30,763 nt of DNA, from the NCBI GenBank assembly GCA_023386795.1, contig JAEWJB010000129.1, forward strand, positions 1 through 30,763. The letters are read 5' to 3'. Source of the DNA: Pseudomonadota bacterium (GTDB taxonomy: Bacteria > Pseudomonadota > Gammaproteobacteria > Xanthomonadales > Xanthomonadaceae). Each line of letters opens with the position of its first letter. Position 1 is the stretch's first letter. The position numbers and the translations under genes were made by a program. The notes under the pieces are model-generated. The model saw only the letters and a program-made list of their open reading frames with translations, ran no database searches and was not told the DNA's origin. Below are positions 6,629 through 14,148 of the stretch, piece by piece.

Positions 6629-8578
6629 TCAGAAGCTGCGCGGGCCCTTGGGCTTGTGCGTCGGCTTGCCATGCGGCTTGTCGAAACCGCGGTTCGGACC
6701 GTTCTTGCGCGGGCCAGGGCCGTCCTTGCGGGCGAACTTCGGCTTGAACGACTTCGGCGCGGAGGCCTCGTCGCCTTCGACCTTGCGCATCTGGAGCTGC
6801 TGGCCGGACACCCACACCTTCTTCAGGTGCTGCAGCAGTTCGCGCGGCATGTCGGCCGGCAAGTCGAGCACCGAGTAGTCGTCATGGATGTCGATACGGC
6901 CGATGTAGCGGCTTTCCAGGCCCGCCTCGTTGGCGATCGCACCGACGATGTTGGCCGGCTTCACGCCGTGCTGGTGGCCCACCTCGATGCGGTAGGTTTC
7001 CATGCCGAACTCGGGCTCGCCCCGCGGCGCGATGTCCTTCCGGCGCGGGCGCTCCTCGCCATCGTGGGCACGCGGGCCGCGGGCCATGCGCTCCTCGGCG
7101 TCGTTGAAGCGCGGCGTACGCTCGCCGTCCTCATGGCGCGGGGCACGCTCGAAACGCGGCTCGAAGCGGGGACGTTCGCCGCGTTCCGGGCGCTCGCTGC
7201 GCTCGAAACGGCCACCGGCCTCGCGCGGCGCGGCGCGTTCCGGACGGCTCGACGGCGCCAGCAGGAACGGGCTGTCGCCCTGCAGCAGCTTCGCCAGCGC
7301 GGCGGCGATGTCGATCGCCGGCACGTTCTGCTCGCCTTCGTAGCGTTGCAGCAGTTCGCGGTAGAACTCGATATCGCCCTCGCCCAGCGCCTCGCCGATG
7401 CGGCCGAGGAACTTAGCCACGCGGGTGTCGTTGACGGCCTGCACGCTCGGCAGCTGCATCTCCTCGATCGGCTGGCGCGTGGCACGCTCGATCGCGCGCA
7501 GCATGCCCTTCTCGCGCGGGGTGACGAACAGGATCGCCTCGCCGCTGCGGCCGGCACGGCCGGTGCGGCCGATGCGGTGGACGTAGCTTTCGGTGTCGTA
7601 CGGGATGTCGTAGTTCAGCACGTGGCTGATGCGCTCCACGTCCAGGCCGCGGGCGGCCACGTCGGTGGCCACGAGGATGTCCAGCTTGCCGTCCTTGAGC
7701 TGGCCGATGGTGCGCTCGCGCTGGGCCTGCTGCATGTCGCCGTTGATGGCGGCGGCCGCCAGGCCGCGTGCCTGCAGCTTCTGCGCCAGTTCCTCGGTGC
7801 CGGCCTTGGTGCGCGCGAAGATGATCATGCCGTCGAACGGCTCCACTTCGAGGATGCGGGTCAGCGCGTCCAGCTTGTGTAGCCCGCTCACCCACCAGTA
7901 GCGCTGGCGGATGTTGGCCGAAGTGGTGGTCTTGGCCGCGATGGTGACCTCGGCCGGGTCCTTCAGATAGGTCTGGGCGATGCGGCGGATCTGCGGCGGC
8001 ATGGTCGCCGAGAACAGCGCCACCTGGCGCTGCTCGGGCAGCTTCTTCAGCACCGCCTCGACGTCGTCGATGAAGCCCATGCGCAGCATTTCATCGGCTT
8101 CGTCCAGCACCAGGGTCTTGAGTTCGGACAGGTCCAGGGTGCCGCGGTCGAGGTGGTCGATCACGCGGCCCGGAGTACCCACCACGACATGCACGCCGCG
8201 CTTGAGCGCGGACAGCTGCTGGCCGTAGGGCTGGCCGCCGTAGACCGGCAGCACGCGGAAGCCGGGGATGGCGGCGGCATAGCGCTGGAACGCCTCGGCG
8301 ACCTGGATGGCCAGCTCGCGGGTCGGCGCCAGCACCAGGGCCTGCGGCTTGTTCTGCGAAAGATCGGCGTTGGACAGCACCGGCAGCGCGAACGCGGCGG
8401 TCTTGCCGGTGCCGGTCTGGGCCTGGCCGAGCACGTCGCGGCCGGCCAGCATCGCCGGGATGGTGGCGGCCTGGATCGGCGAAGGTGACTCGTAGCCAAC
8501 CTCGGCCACTGCCTGCATCACGGCGCTGGAGAGGCCGAGATCTGCGAACAGCAGCGGCGCGGGGGATTCTTCTGACAT
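6629..8578 (-). CDS. deaD: ATP-dependent DEAD-box RNA helicase DeaD/CsdA
   Basis: This 649-residue protein has the full DEAD-box core: the Q motif near PSPIQ (33-37), Walker A AQTGTGKT (53-60), DEAD at 159-162, SAT at 190-192 and the motif VI segment HRIGRTGRAGRSG around residue 340. After the core come an Arg/Glu-rich low-complexity linker (about 440-520), a DbpA-type RNA-binding domain (about 525-600) and a Lys/Arg/Gly/Pro tail. This order and length match E. coli DeaD/CsdA (629 aa), which unwinds rRNA during 50S assembly and acts in cold adaptation and mRNA decay. The ATG at 8578 is preceded by CGGAG with a 6-nt gap; a GTG seven codons upstream is less likely. It is divergent from the sigma factor gene. 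Confidence 0.95.
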   Translation of the reverse strand: MSEESPAPLLFADLGLSSAVMQAVAEVGYESPSPIQAATIPAMLAGRDVLGQAQTGTGKTAAFALPVLSNADLSQNKPQALVLAPTRELAIQVAEAFQRYAAAIPGFRVLPVYGGQPYGQQLSALKRGVHVVVGTPGRVIDHLDRGTLDLSELKTLVLDEADEMLRMGFIDDVEAVLKKLPEQRQVALFSATMPPQIRRIAQTYLKDPAEVTIAAKTTTSANIRQRYWWVSGLHKLDALTRILEVEPFDGMIIFARTKAGTEELAQKLQARGLAAAAINGDMQQAQRERTIGQLKDGKLDILVATDVAARGLDVERISHVLNYDIPYDTESYVHRIGRTGRAGRSGEAILFVTPREKGMLRAIERATRQPIEEMQLPSVQAVNDTRVAKFLGRIGEALGEGDIEFYRELLQRYEGEQNVPAIDIAAALAKLLQGDSPFLLAPSSRPERAAPREAGGRFERSERPERGERPRFEPRFERAPRHEDGERTPRFNDAEERMARGPRAHDGEERPRRKDIAPRGEPEFGMETYRIEVGHQHGVKPANIVGAIANEAGLESRYIGRIDIHDDYSVLDLPADMPRELLQHLKKVWVSGQQLQMRKVEGDEASAPKSFKPKFARKDGPGPRKNGPNRGFDKPHGKPTHKPKGPRSF

Positions 8579-8685
8579 GGGGGACTCCGGAGGCGGCACC
8601 GCCGCGAACGGGCGGGCGCAAAGGGGGCATATTGTGCGCCTTGGCGGGCCTGCTGTCGAAAATCTGCCCGGGCTCCCGTTCAGGT

Positions 8686-8712
8686 GTAAGGATTCGCGGC
8701 CCGCGGCGAATC
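8686..8712 (+). promoter_or_regulatory. Inverted repeat and possible ECF-type promoter before the sigma factor gene
   Basis: GATTCGC (8691-8697) and GCGAATC (8706-8712) are perfect 7-bp inverted repeats ending 10 nt before the sigma factor ATG. The same stretch reads GTAAGG (8686-8691), 15 nt, CGAA (8707-8710), which resembles the -35/-10 spacing of promoters used by ECF sigma factors. It could be an operator, an autoregulated promoter, or both. If it is a promoter, the transcript would be almost leaderless. Confidence 0.3.
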
Positions 8713-8722
8713 ATTTGGTGAC

Positions 8723-9280
8723 ATGACCCAGACCCCGCTCACGATGGCCGATTCCACCCCTACCACCCCCGGGAAAGCCGCTTCACGCCAGGACGCCGGC
8801 CGCGCGGCCTTCGCCGACCTGCTGCAGCGCCACCGCAGCCTGCTGGCCAAGGTGGTGGGCACCTACGCCTGGGAGGCGCCGAACCGCGAGGACCTGGGAC
8901 AGGAAATCGCCGTGCAATTGTGGCGTGCGTGGCCCTCCTACGACCCGGGGCGGCCGGTGAGCACCTGGATGTACCGCATCGCGCTGAACGTGGCGATCAC
9001 CTGGGTGCGCGGCCATAGCCGCGAGCTGCGCCACCACGAAGCATGGGACGACGCGCGCCATGACATCGCCGACCCGCTGGCGCACGACCCCGAGGCCGGC
9101 CAGCAGGTCGAACTGCTCTACCGCTTCATCCACGCCCTGCCGCCGCTGGACCGCGCACTGATGCTGCTCTACCTGGAGGACCACAGCCATCGCGAGATCG
9201 GCGAGGTGCTCGGTATCAGCGAAGCCAACGCGGCCACCAAGATCAGCCGGCTCAAGCAGCGCATCCGCCAGGAACTGTGA
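8723..9280 (+). CDS. ECF-type RNA polymerase sigma factor
   Basis: This 185-residue sigma-70 family protein has only regions 2 and 4. Region 2 spans about residues 28-95, with NREDLGQEIAVQLWRAW and the -10 recognition helix area STWMYRIALNVAITWVR. Region 4 spans about 130-185, with LPPLDRALMLLYLEDHSHREIGEVLG and a helix-turn-helix ending NAATKISRLKQRI. It should direct RNA polymerase to a dedicated promoter set. The first ~25 residues are not conserved-looking, and an alternative ATG lies at 8744. Neither start has a good ribosome binding site. The next gene begins 11 nt after the stop and encodes a membrane protein, the usual place for an anti-sigma factor. No zinc-binding anti-sigma signature is seen, so the signal is unknown. 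Confidence 0.92.
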   Translation: MTQTPLTMADSTPTTPGKAASRQDAGRAAFADLLQRHRSLLAKVVGTYAWEAPNREDLGQEIAVQLWRAWPSYDPGRPVSTWMYRIALNVAITWVRGHSRELRHHEAWDDARHDIADPLAHDPEAGQQVELLYRFIHALPPLDRALMLLYLEDHSHREIGEVLGISEANAATKISRLKQRIRQEL

Positions 9281-9291
9281 AGGACACGACC

Positions 9292-9951
9292 ATGGAACTC
9301 GACGAACTCAAACTCGCGTGGCAGCAGCTGGGCCAGCGCATGGAAAAGCAGCAGTCGCTGCAACTGGAACTGCTGCGCGAGCGCAAGCGCGACCGCATGC
9401 GCTCAAGCCTGCGCCCGCTGTTGTGGGGACAGATGCTGCAAGTGGCGCTGGGCATCGCCCTGGTCCTGCTGGGCGTGGCGTGCTGGACACGCAACCCGGC
9501 GCCGGGCGGCTACTTCATCGCCGGCGTGCTGGTGCATGCCTTCGGTGCGGCCACTGCGGCGGCCGGCGGCATCATGAGCGGGCTGATCGGCAGCCTGGAC
9601 TGGTCCGCCCCGGTGATGGCGATCCAGAAGCGGCTGCGGGTGATGCGGCGCTTCTACGTCGCCGCGGGCATCGCGGTGGGTTGGCCGTGGTGGGTGATGT
9701 GGCTGCCAGTGGTGATCGCCGTGGCCGGGCTGGACCCACGCCATGCCGGCGCGGCCGTGACCCCGACGTGGGTGTGGTGGAGCCTGGCGGCCGGCGTGGC
9801 GGGGCTGTTGGCGACGTGGTTGTTCTATCGCTGGGCACGCAATCCGGTGCGCCCGGAATTGGCGCGGCGCATGGAGGCCAGCATTACCGGCAGCGGGCTG
9901 CGGCGGGCGCAGGCGCTGGCCGACGAGCTGCAGGCGTTCGAGGACGCATAG
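9292..9951 (+). CDS. Four-helix membrane protein, candidate partner of the sigma factor
   Basis: I recognise no named family. The 219-residue protein has a charged, probably coiled-coil N-terminus (residues 1-42, ELDELKLAWQQLGQRMEKQQ), then hydrophobic segments at about 46-64, 72-98, 121-146 and 160-180, and a cytoplasmic-looking charged tail. The arrangement of a soluble N-terminal helix plus membrane anchor directly after an ECF sigma gene fits a regulator of that sigma factor. This is inferred from position only. The start at 9292 is chosen because AAGGA lies 8 nt upstream; a GTG at 9277 overlaps the sigma stop codon and would add five residues. Translational coupling to the sigma gene is likely. 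Confidence 0.85.
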   Translation: MELDELKLAWQQLGQRMEKQQSLQLELLRERKRDRMRSSLRPLLWGQMLQVALGIALVLLGVACWTRNPAPGGYFIAGVLVHAFGAATAAAGGIMSGLIGSLDWSAPVMAIQKRLRVMRRFYVAAGIAVGWPWWVMWLPVVIAVAGLDPRHAGAAVTPTWVWWSLAAGVAGLLATWLFYRWARNPVRPELARRMEASITGSGLRRAQALADELQAFEDA

Positions 9952-9984
9952 AATCCGCAGCCTGTCTTCTTGTTGCGAACCGCC

Positions 9985-10203
9985 ATGCAGATTCTCGAAT
10001 TCGAACTGGACCGTGAACACGTCGAGCTCAACCAGCTGCTGAAGCTGGCTGGCCTGGCCGACAGCGGCGGCATGGGCAAGGCGATCGTGGCCAGTGGCGC
10101 GGTCACGGTGGATGGCGAAGTGGAGCTGCGCAAGACGGCGAAGATCCGCGCCGGTCAGGTGGTGCGGATCGAGGATGTCGAGATCCGGGTGGTGGCGCTG
10201 TAG
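9985..10203 (+). CDS. ybcJ: S4-domain RNA-binding protein, YbcJ-like
   Basis: This is a 72-residue stand-alone S4 domain. The pattern HVELNQLLKLAGLADSGG, then VTVDGEVELRKTAKIRAGQVV, follows E. coli YbcJ (70 aa) closely. S4 domains of this kind bind structured RNA, probably rRNA or tRNA; no precise partner is known for YbcJ. The ATG at 9985 is used because the two in-frame TTG codons upstream would add five residues that homologues lack. The stop codon of the preceding membrane protein begins a TAGAAT hexamer at 9949-9954 that could serve as a -10 for this gene. It is convergent with ubiM across a REP-like double hairpin. Confidence 0.85.
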   Translation: MQILEFELDREHVELNQLLKLAGLADSGGMGKAIVASGAVTVDGEVELRKTAKIRAGQVVRIEDVEIRVVAL

Positions 10204-10215
10204 TCCCTGCGCCTC

Positions 10216-10270
10216 CTGCAGGAGCGGCTTGAGCGCCGCCCCTGCAGCCGGGGCCGCAGCCCCGCCTACA
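10216..10270. repeat. REP-like double hairpin (GTAG/GGAGCGGC type)
   Basis: Two hairpins stand in tandem. CTGCAGGAGCGGC (10216-10228) pairs with GCCGCCCCTGCAG (10235-10247) with one mismatch in 13, and CGGGGC (10249-10254) pairs with GCCCCG (10259-10264) around CGCA. The layout, the GGAGCGGCTTGAGC core and the closing CCTACA resemble the dispersed REP elements of Xanthomonadales and pseudomonads that are spread by RAYT transposases. It fills the gap between the convergent ybcJ and ubiM genes and may terminate both. The ubiM stop codon (CTA, 10266-10268 on plus) lies within it. Confidence 0.7.
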
Positions 10271-11480
10271 AGGACGAGAATCGCGAGAACCCCGGCGCTG
10301 CGCCACGCTCGCGCTGGGTCAGGTGCGCGGCGATGACCTGCCGGAACGGCGCTACGCGCGAGGCCACGCGCAAGGCCGCGTCACGCAGCAGGCGCGCCGG
10401 CAGGCGGTCGTCGGTATACAGCCCCGCGATGGCATTGGTCGCTTCGTACAGCGGCCGCGTCGCACGCCGGTGTGCGCGATCGTAGGCCGAGAGCACGGGC
10501 GCCGCAGCGAAGTCCCGGCCGGCCGACACGGCCTCCAGAATCCCGCGCGACAAAAGCGCCTGCCCCTGCAAACCGAAGTTGAAGCCATGCGCGGTCACCG
10601 GGTGCATGCCCACGGCCGCATCGCCGATCAGCGCCGCACCCGGCGCGCAGAACCGATCGGCATACACGCCGACCAGCGGATACGCATGCCGGCTACCTTC
10701 CTGGCGCATGTGGCCCAGGCGGTATTCGAAGCATTCGCTTACCGCCGTGCCGAACGCATCCTCGTCCATCGCCAGCAGTTCGGCCACGCGGGCCGGCGCC
10801 AGCGTCAGCACCGCGCCGGCGCGATCGCCCTGGAGTGGCAGCAGCGCCATCGTCCGGCCGTGTCCGAACCATTCCCAAGCCGCGCCATGATGCGCGAACT
10901 CGTGCGATACCCGGCACACGAGCATGGTCTTGCCGAAGTCGCGGGTGCGCGCACCGATGCCGAGCAGGCGGCGCACCACCGAAAAGCGGCTGTCGGCGGC
11001 GACCACCAGCCGCGCCGCCACGGAGGGCTCGCCGCCGCCCAGGGCCAGGCGGGTGATGGGTCCGTCGCGATGCAAGCCGGTCACGGTGGCGCCATCGACC
11101 AGGCGCAGCCCGGCTTGCCCGGCCACCGCATCCCACGCGGCTTCGCGGATGCGCTGGTTGGGCACCAGCCAGCCCAGCTCGCTGCCATCGCGTGGGGGCG
11201 TGAAATCCAGCGCGAACGGGGAGCCGCCGTTCATGACCTTGGCCTGCCGCAACGGCGAGATGTCTTCGGGCGCGAAGCGCGCCCACAAGCCGAGTTGCTC
11301 CAGAAGGTGGCGCGAGGCATGCGTGAGCGCAATCTCGCGGCCGTCGAACGCCGGTTCGGCCAGCGCCTGGCGCGGCTGCTGCTCGATCAACGCCAGCGAA
11401 AGCCCACTGCCGGCCAGCGAACGCGCGAAAGACAGCCCCACGGGGCCGGCGCCGACAATGGCGATATCCACCTGCTGCAT
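10266..11480 (-). CDS. ubiM: UbiM-type FAD-dependent ubiquinone hydroxylase
   Basis: This 404-residue class A flavin monooxygenase of the UbiH/UbiF/COQ6 family would hydroxylate the benzene ring of ubiquinone precursors using O2, FAD and NAD(P)H. The dinucleotide motif GAGPVG is at 10-15, the ADSRFSVVR segment (DG-type motif) at 162-170 and the second FAD motif GDAAVGMHP at 286-294. The segments FDGREIALTH, VMNGGSPFALDF and MHPVTAHGFNFGL resemble the UbiM subgroup described in Neisseria and other proteobacteria, more than E. coli UbiH or UbiF. The ATG at 11480 is chosen because AGGAG lies 5 nt upstream; a GTG at 11486 overlaps that site. An FNR box and a -10 hexamer precede it. UbiM is the best call; another UbiH-family paralogue is the alternative. 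Confidence 0.8.
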   Translation of the reverse strand: MQQVDIAIVGAGPVGLSFARSLAGSGLSLALIEQQPRQALAEPAFDGREIALTHASRHLLEQLGLWARFAPEDISPLRQAKVMNGGSPFALDFTPPRDGSELGWLVPNQRIREAAWDAVAGQAGLRLVDGATVTGLHRDGPITRLALGGGEPSVAARLVVAADSRFSVVRRLLGIGARTRDFGKTMLVCRVSHEFAHHGAAWEWFGHGRTMALLPLQGDRAGAVLTLAPARVAELLAMDEDAFGTAVSECFEYRLGHMRQEGSRHAYPLVGVYADRFCAPGAALIGDAAVGMHPVTAHGFNFGLQGQALLSRGILEAVSAGRDFAAAPVLSAYDRAHRRATRPLYEATNAIAGLYTDDRLPARLLRDAALRVASRVAPFRQVIAAHLTQRERGAAPGFSRFSSL

Positions 11481-11506
11481 GGCCACTCCTGGCTGGGAAT
11501 GGCGCC

Positions 11507-11548
11507 AGTCTAGTCCGGCGCGGACGCCGGCCAGTTGATCCGGATCAA
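11507..11548 (-). promoter_or_regulatory. Predicted class II FNR/Anr-activated promoter of ubiM
   Basis: TTGATCCGGATCAA at 11535-11548 is a perfect 14-bp FNR/Anr site (TTGAT-N4-ATCAA). On the minus strand a TAGACT hexamer (11512-11507) has its centre 32 bp from the centre of the box. That is the separation expected when FNR binds at -41.5 and the -10 element lies at about -9.5. The implied start of transcription is near 11500, leaving about 20 nt with AGGAG (11490-11486) before the ubiM ATG. The box overlaps the stop codon of the upstream MAPEG gene. Confidence 0.65.
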
Positions 11549-11946
11549 CCCGCGCCGGCCAGCAGCGGCCACAGCACCATCACGACGCCGACCATCGACA
11601 CCAGCCATACCAGGCTGCGGATGTAAGGAATGCCGGCGGCATACAGCGGGACATAGGCCACGCGCGCCCAGAAGTAGAGCTGCGCGCCGAGCGCGGTATG
11701 CGCATCGGCACGCTGGGTAAGCACCACCGCCAGCACCGCGGCGGCGAAGAACGCGAACGTTTCCAGGAAATTGCGCAACGCGCGCTCAAGTCGCGCGGCC
11801 ACGCCGGTGAGCGGCGCGGGCGTGCCGTCGCGGGCACTGGCATTCCACTTCGTCCCGCGCTGGGCCGTCATCGTGGTCGACGCCAGCACCAGCTGGACGA
11901 TGCCCAGCACCACGGCCCAGGCCAGCATGCGGATCTCGATGCTCAT
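11545..11946 (-). CDS. MAPEG family membrane protein
   Basis: This 133-residue four-helix integral membrane protein is of the MAPEG type (membrane-associated proteins in eicosanoid and glutathione metabolism). The core RDGTPAPLTGVAARLERALRN, followed by FLETFAFFAAAVL and the later YFWARVAYVPLYAAGIPYIRS, is the standard bacterial MAPEG signature, including the conserved Arg/Asn/Glu positions thought to hold glutathione. Bacterial members are mostly uncharacterised. It starts 14 nt after the DUF4019 gene ends, with GGAG about 9 nt before the ATG, so the two are probably co-transcribed. Its stop codon lies inside the FNR box that serves ubiM. Confidence 0.88.
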   Translation of the reverse strand: MSIEIRMLAWAVVLGIVQLVLASTTMTAQRGTKWNASARDGTPAPLTGVAARLERALRNFLETFAFFAAAVLAVVLTQRADAHTALGAQLYFWARVAYVPLYAAGIPYIRSLVWLVSMVGVVMVLWPLLAGAG

Positions 11947-11960
11947 CGCGTGCGCTCCGC

Positions 11961-12503
11961 TTACTTCGCGTCCGGCAGGCTGTAACCGGCCAGGCGCCAG
12001 ACCTTGTCTTCGTCGAGGCGGAAGGACACCAGTTCGCGCACCGGCTGCGGTGCATTGGCGAAGCGGGTCGGGAAGCTGACGTTGACGTACAGCCCCTCGG
12101 GCACCGAGGCGCCGGCGTTGTAGCGCACGCGCGTTACCGCGGCCTGGCCGCGGCCGGCGACGGCGCCCAGGCGCTTGCGCTGCGCGCTGATCTGGCTGGC
12201 GAAGTTCTCGCGCGTCACCGCGCGCTTGGCGACCACCGAGGCGCCATCCCACAGCTGCGGCAACTGGCCCGCATCGACCATTTGCAGCACCTTCTGCGCG
12301 GCCTGGATCATTTCCGCGTTCTGCTTGGCCAGCTCGGCCTGCTGCGCGGGGGTGAGGGCCGGCTGGCCGGGCTGGGCTGCCTGCGCGGGACGCGGCGCGG
12401 CAGGCGCGGGGGCAGCGGGACGGGGCGTGGCCGTCTGCTGGGCCAACGCCGGGAGCGGCGCTGCGGCCAGGACCAGGCACATCAAGGTAGAGGCATGACG
12501 CAT
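11961..12503 (-). CDS. Exported DUF4019 domain protein
   Basis: This 180-residue protein has a clear signal peptide (about residues 1-22, ending ALA-QQ). An Ala/Pro/Gln-rich low-complexity linker (about 23-55) follows, then a C-terminal domain (about 62-178) resembling DUF4019. The domain includes a Trp-containing WDGASVVAKRAVTRENFASQI segment and a final beta region, VSFRLDEDKVWRLAGYSL. It should sit in the periplasm; the function is unknown. The ATG at 12503 is followed by the basic n-region, and AGGGAA lies 11 nt upstream. It belongs to a minus-strand run of five genes ending with ubiM, 75 nt after the 79-aa membrane protein gene. Confidence 0.8.
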   Translation of the reverse strand: MRHASTLMCLVLAAAPLPALAQQTATPRPAAPAPAAPRPAQAAQPGQPALTPAQQAELAKQNAEMIQAAQKVLQMVDAGQLPQLWDGASVVAKRAVTRENFASQISAQRKRLGAVAGRGQAAVTRVRYNAGASVPEGLYVNVSFPTRFANAPQPVRELVSFRLDEDKVWRLAGYSLPDAK

Positions 12504-12578
12504 GGCGGTTCGTTCCCTGAGGTCGCCGCGATTGGCGCGAAGGAGTCTACGACAGGGCCGGGGCGCCGGCATTCACGG

Positions 12579-12818
12579 CTATTCACCGGCCACCGAGGGC
12601 ACCGCGCGGTTGCGCCACAAGCGCCAGCTCACCCAGAACGCGCGCGCCGTGGCCGCCAGCAATACCAGCAGGCTCAGCCAGGTGGCCAGGGTAGCCAGCC
12701 AGTACCAGCGGGTGCCGACCGCCGCCCAGCGCAGCAGCTCGGCCAGCACGAAGCCACCGACCACCCACAGCACGGGTGGCGCATAGGCACGGATGATGCC
12801 GCGGGTCTTTCCCAGCAT
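12579..12818 (-). CDS. Small two-helix membrane protein
   Basis: I recognise no family. The 79-residue protein has two hydrophobic segments at about residues 14-28 and 38-62, with a short basic N-terminus (MLGKTRGIIR) and a basic region, WRLWRNR, near the end. The start is well supported: GAGGAGG stands 5 nt before the ATG at 12818. It lies 61 nt downstream of the ClpP-fold lipoprotein gene and upstream of the DUF4019 gene on the same strand. A role linked to either envelope protein is possible but unproven. Confidence 0.72.
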   Translation of the reverse strand: MLGKTRGIIRAYAPPVLWVVGGFVLAELLRWAAVGTRWYWLATLATWLSLLVLLAATARAFWVSWRLWRNRAVPSVAGE

Positions 12819-12879
12819 GACGCCCTCCTCGTCGAGCCGGAAATATCCGACGCTCCCGGTGCGGCTGGCGTGAAGCAGC

Positions 12880-13977
12880 TCAGAGCCGGGCGGTGGCGTC
12901 CGGGCGCGAGGCCGGCGGTTCGAGCGCGGTGGCGTCGTTCTCCGCCAGGGGGCTTTCCTCCGGGCAGCGCTCGTCCGGGAACCCGTAGCGCTGCTTGAGC
13001 GATTGGCCGCAGGCATTCACCGCCTCCAGGTCCGCACCCGCCGGCTTGCACGATTGGTCGAACGCGACCAGGAACGCGTCCTTGCGGCGCACGAAATCGT
13101 CGCCGCACTTGCGCATCTGGCGAATGCGCTCGAGGTCGTCCTGCACGGCGTTGGTGCCGTCCAGGCCGTATTCCTTCAGCTCTTCGGGCGTCAGCAGTCG
13201 CAGGCTGCGGTTGGGGACGGTCATCATCAGGTCCGCAGCCGCCACCGCCACGCCGTTGCGTTCCAGGTAGTCCTTCACGTTGCCGTAGACCTCGTGCAGC
13301 TCGCGGTTGAGTTCCGCGCGCGAGGTGGCCTTGGAGCTGATGCGCATCATGCGGTGGATGCCGACCTTGCCGGCGATCAGCCGGTTGTCGCCGGCAGCGA
13401 GCACGAACACGCAGGCGCTATGGCAGATCGAGCCCTCGCGCACCCAGATGGTCCAGTTCGCCTCGCCGATGGCATCGCCGGCGCGGATCGCCGCCTCCAC
13501 CTGACCGCCGCTGGAGTCCAGATCGAGAATGCGCCGGTGCAGGTCGAGCTCGTCGGCCACCGTGGCCAGGCGCCATGCCAACTCGGCGAAACCGCTGTCG
13601 ATCTTGCCTTCGTAACGCACCCGCAGCAGGCCGGTATCGCGGCACGGCCACAGCGCGGTGCGCACGCTGTCGCGGTCGAGCGCGGCCAGCGGCGTGCCAC
13701 CGCCACCCTCGGCGGTGTAGTCGGTAGCGCAGCTGATGAGCGCCCGGCCCAGGCCGAGCTGCGCGTCGGGCCAGGGTGCATTCGGATCCTCGCGTGCAGG
13801 CCGTGCCGGCACCGGGGCAACGGACGCGGCTTCGGCGCTGTCGATGGAGACGAGGTGGTCGCCGTCGTTGGCCGAACGCTGCATGCCGCCGCTGTCGGCG
13901 CTCGTGGTACCGGGCGGCTGGCCACCACAGGCGGACAACAGCAGGCAACAGGCGAACAACCAGGACAGCTTGGGCAT
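12880..13977 (-). CDS. Lipoprotein with a ClpP/crotonase-like fold (COG3904-type)
   Basis: This 365-residue protein starts with a lipoprotein signal peptide; the lipobox LLSAC puts the lipidated Cys at residue 17. After a low-complexity linker comes a ClpP-like domain. LDSSGGQVEAAIRAGDAI (152-169) is the oxyanion-strand region seen in ClpP-fold proteases, and SICHSACVFVLAAG (183-196) contains the likely nucleophile S187. GIHR puts a His at 208, the position of the ClpP general base. A Cys-rich C-terminal region (about 280-345) is an extra. The pattern fits periplasmic or membrane-anchored serine proteases grouped as COG3904, whose substrates are unknown. The start ATG at 13977 gives the signal peptide directly. 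It heads a minus-strand gene run and is divergent from ada-alkA. Confidence 0.85.
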   Translation of the reverse strand: MPKLSWLFACCLLLSACGGQPPGTTSADSGGMQRSANDGDHLVSIDSAEAASVAPVPARPAREDPNAPWPDAQLGLGRALISCATDYTAEGGGGTPLAALDRDSVRTALWPCRDTGLLRVRYEGKIDSGFAELAWRLATVADELDLHRRILDLDSSGGQVEAAIRAGDAIGEANWTIWVREGSICHSACVFVLAAGDNRLIAGKVGIHRMMRISSKATSRAELNRELHEVYGNVKDYLERNGVAVAAADLMMTVPNRSLRLLTPEELKEYGLDGTNAVQDDLERIRQMRKCGDDFVRRKDAFLVAFDQSCKPAGADLEAVNACGQSLKQRYGFPDERCPEESPLAENDATALEPPASRPDATARL

Positions 13978-14135
13978 GGCGATGCGGGCGCAGCGTGGGA
14001 AGGCGTCCAGTCTAGGCGCAAGCCGCGCGCGTTCCGACCCCGGCGATGAATCGGCGCCAACCCGGCGTGCAGCGCCTTGCAGGCGCCCTGCGCATACCTG
14101 TCCGAAAACGGCCAGTCGTACCCGCCACGGGGGTC

Positions 14136-14148
14136 TAGACTGCGCCCC
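14136..14148 (+). promoter_or_regulatory. Probable leaderless promoter (-10) of ada-alkA
   Basis: TAGACT at 14136-14141 matches the sigma-70 -10 consensus at four of six positions. It ends 7 nt before the ATG at 14149, so transcription would begin at or beside the start codon. There is no Shine-Dalgarno sequence. No convincing -35 is seen, which would fit a promoter that depends on an activator such as methylated Ada. Confidence 0.45.

Noticed and set aside
5215..7882. Long plus-strand open frames opposite the cyclase, rluF and deaD
   Set aside because: They are reverse-complement shadows of three well-identified genes; their translations show no domain and an unnatural Leu/Ala/Arg/Gln composition.
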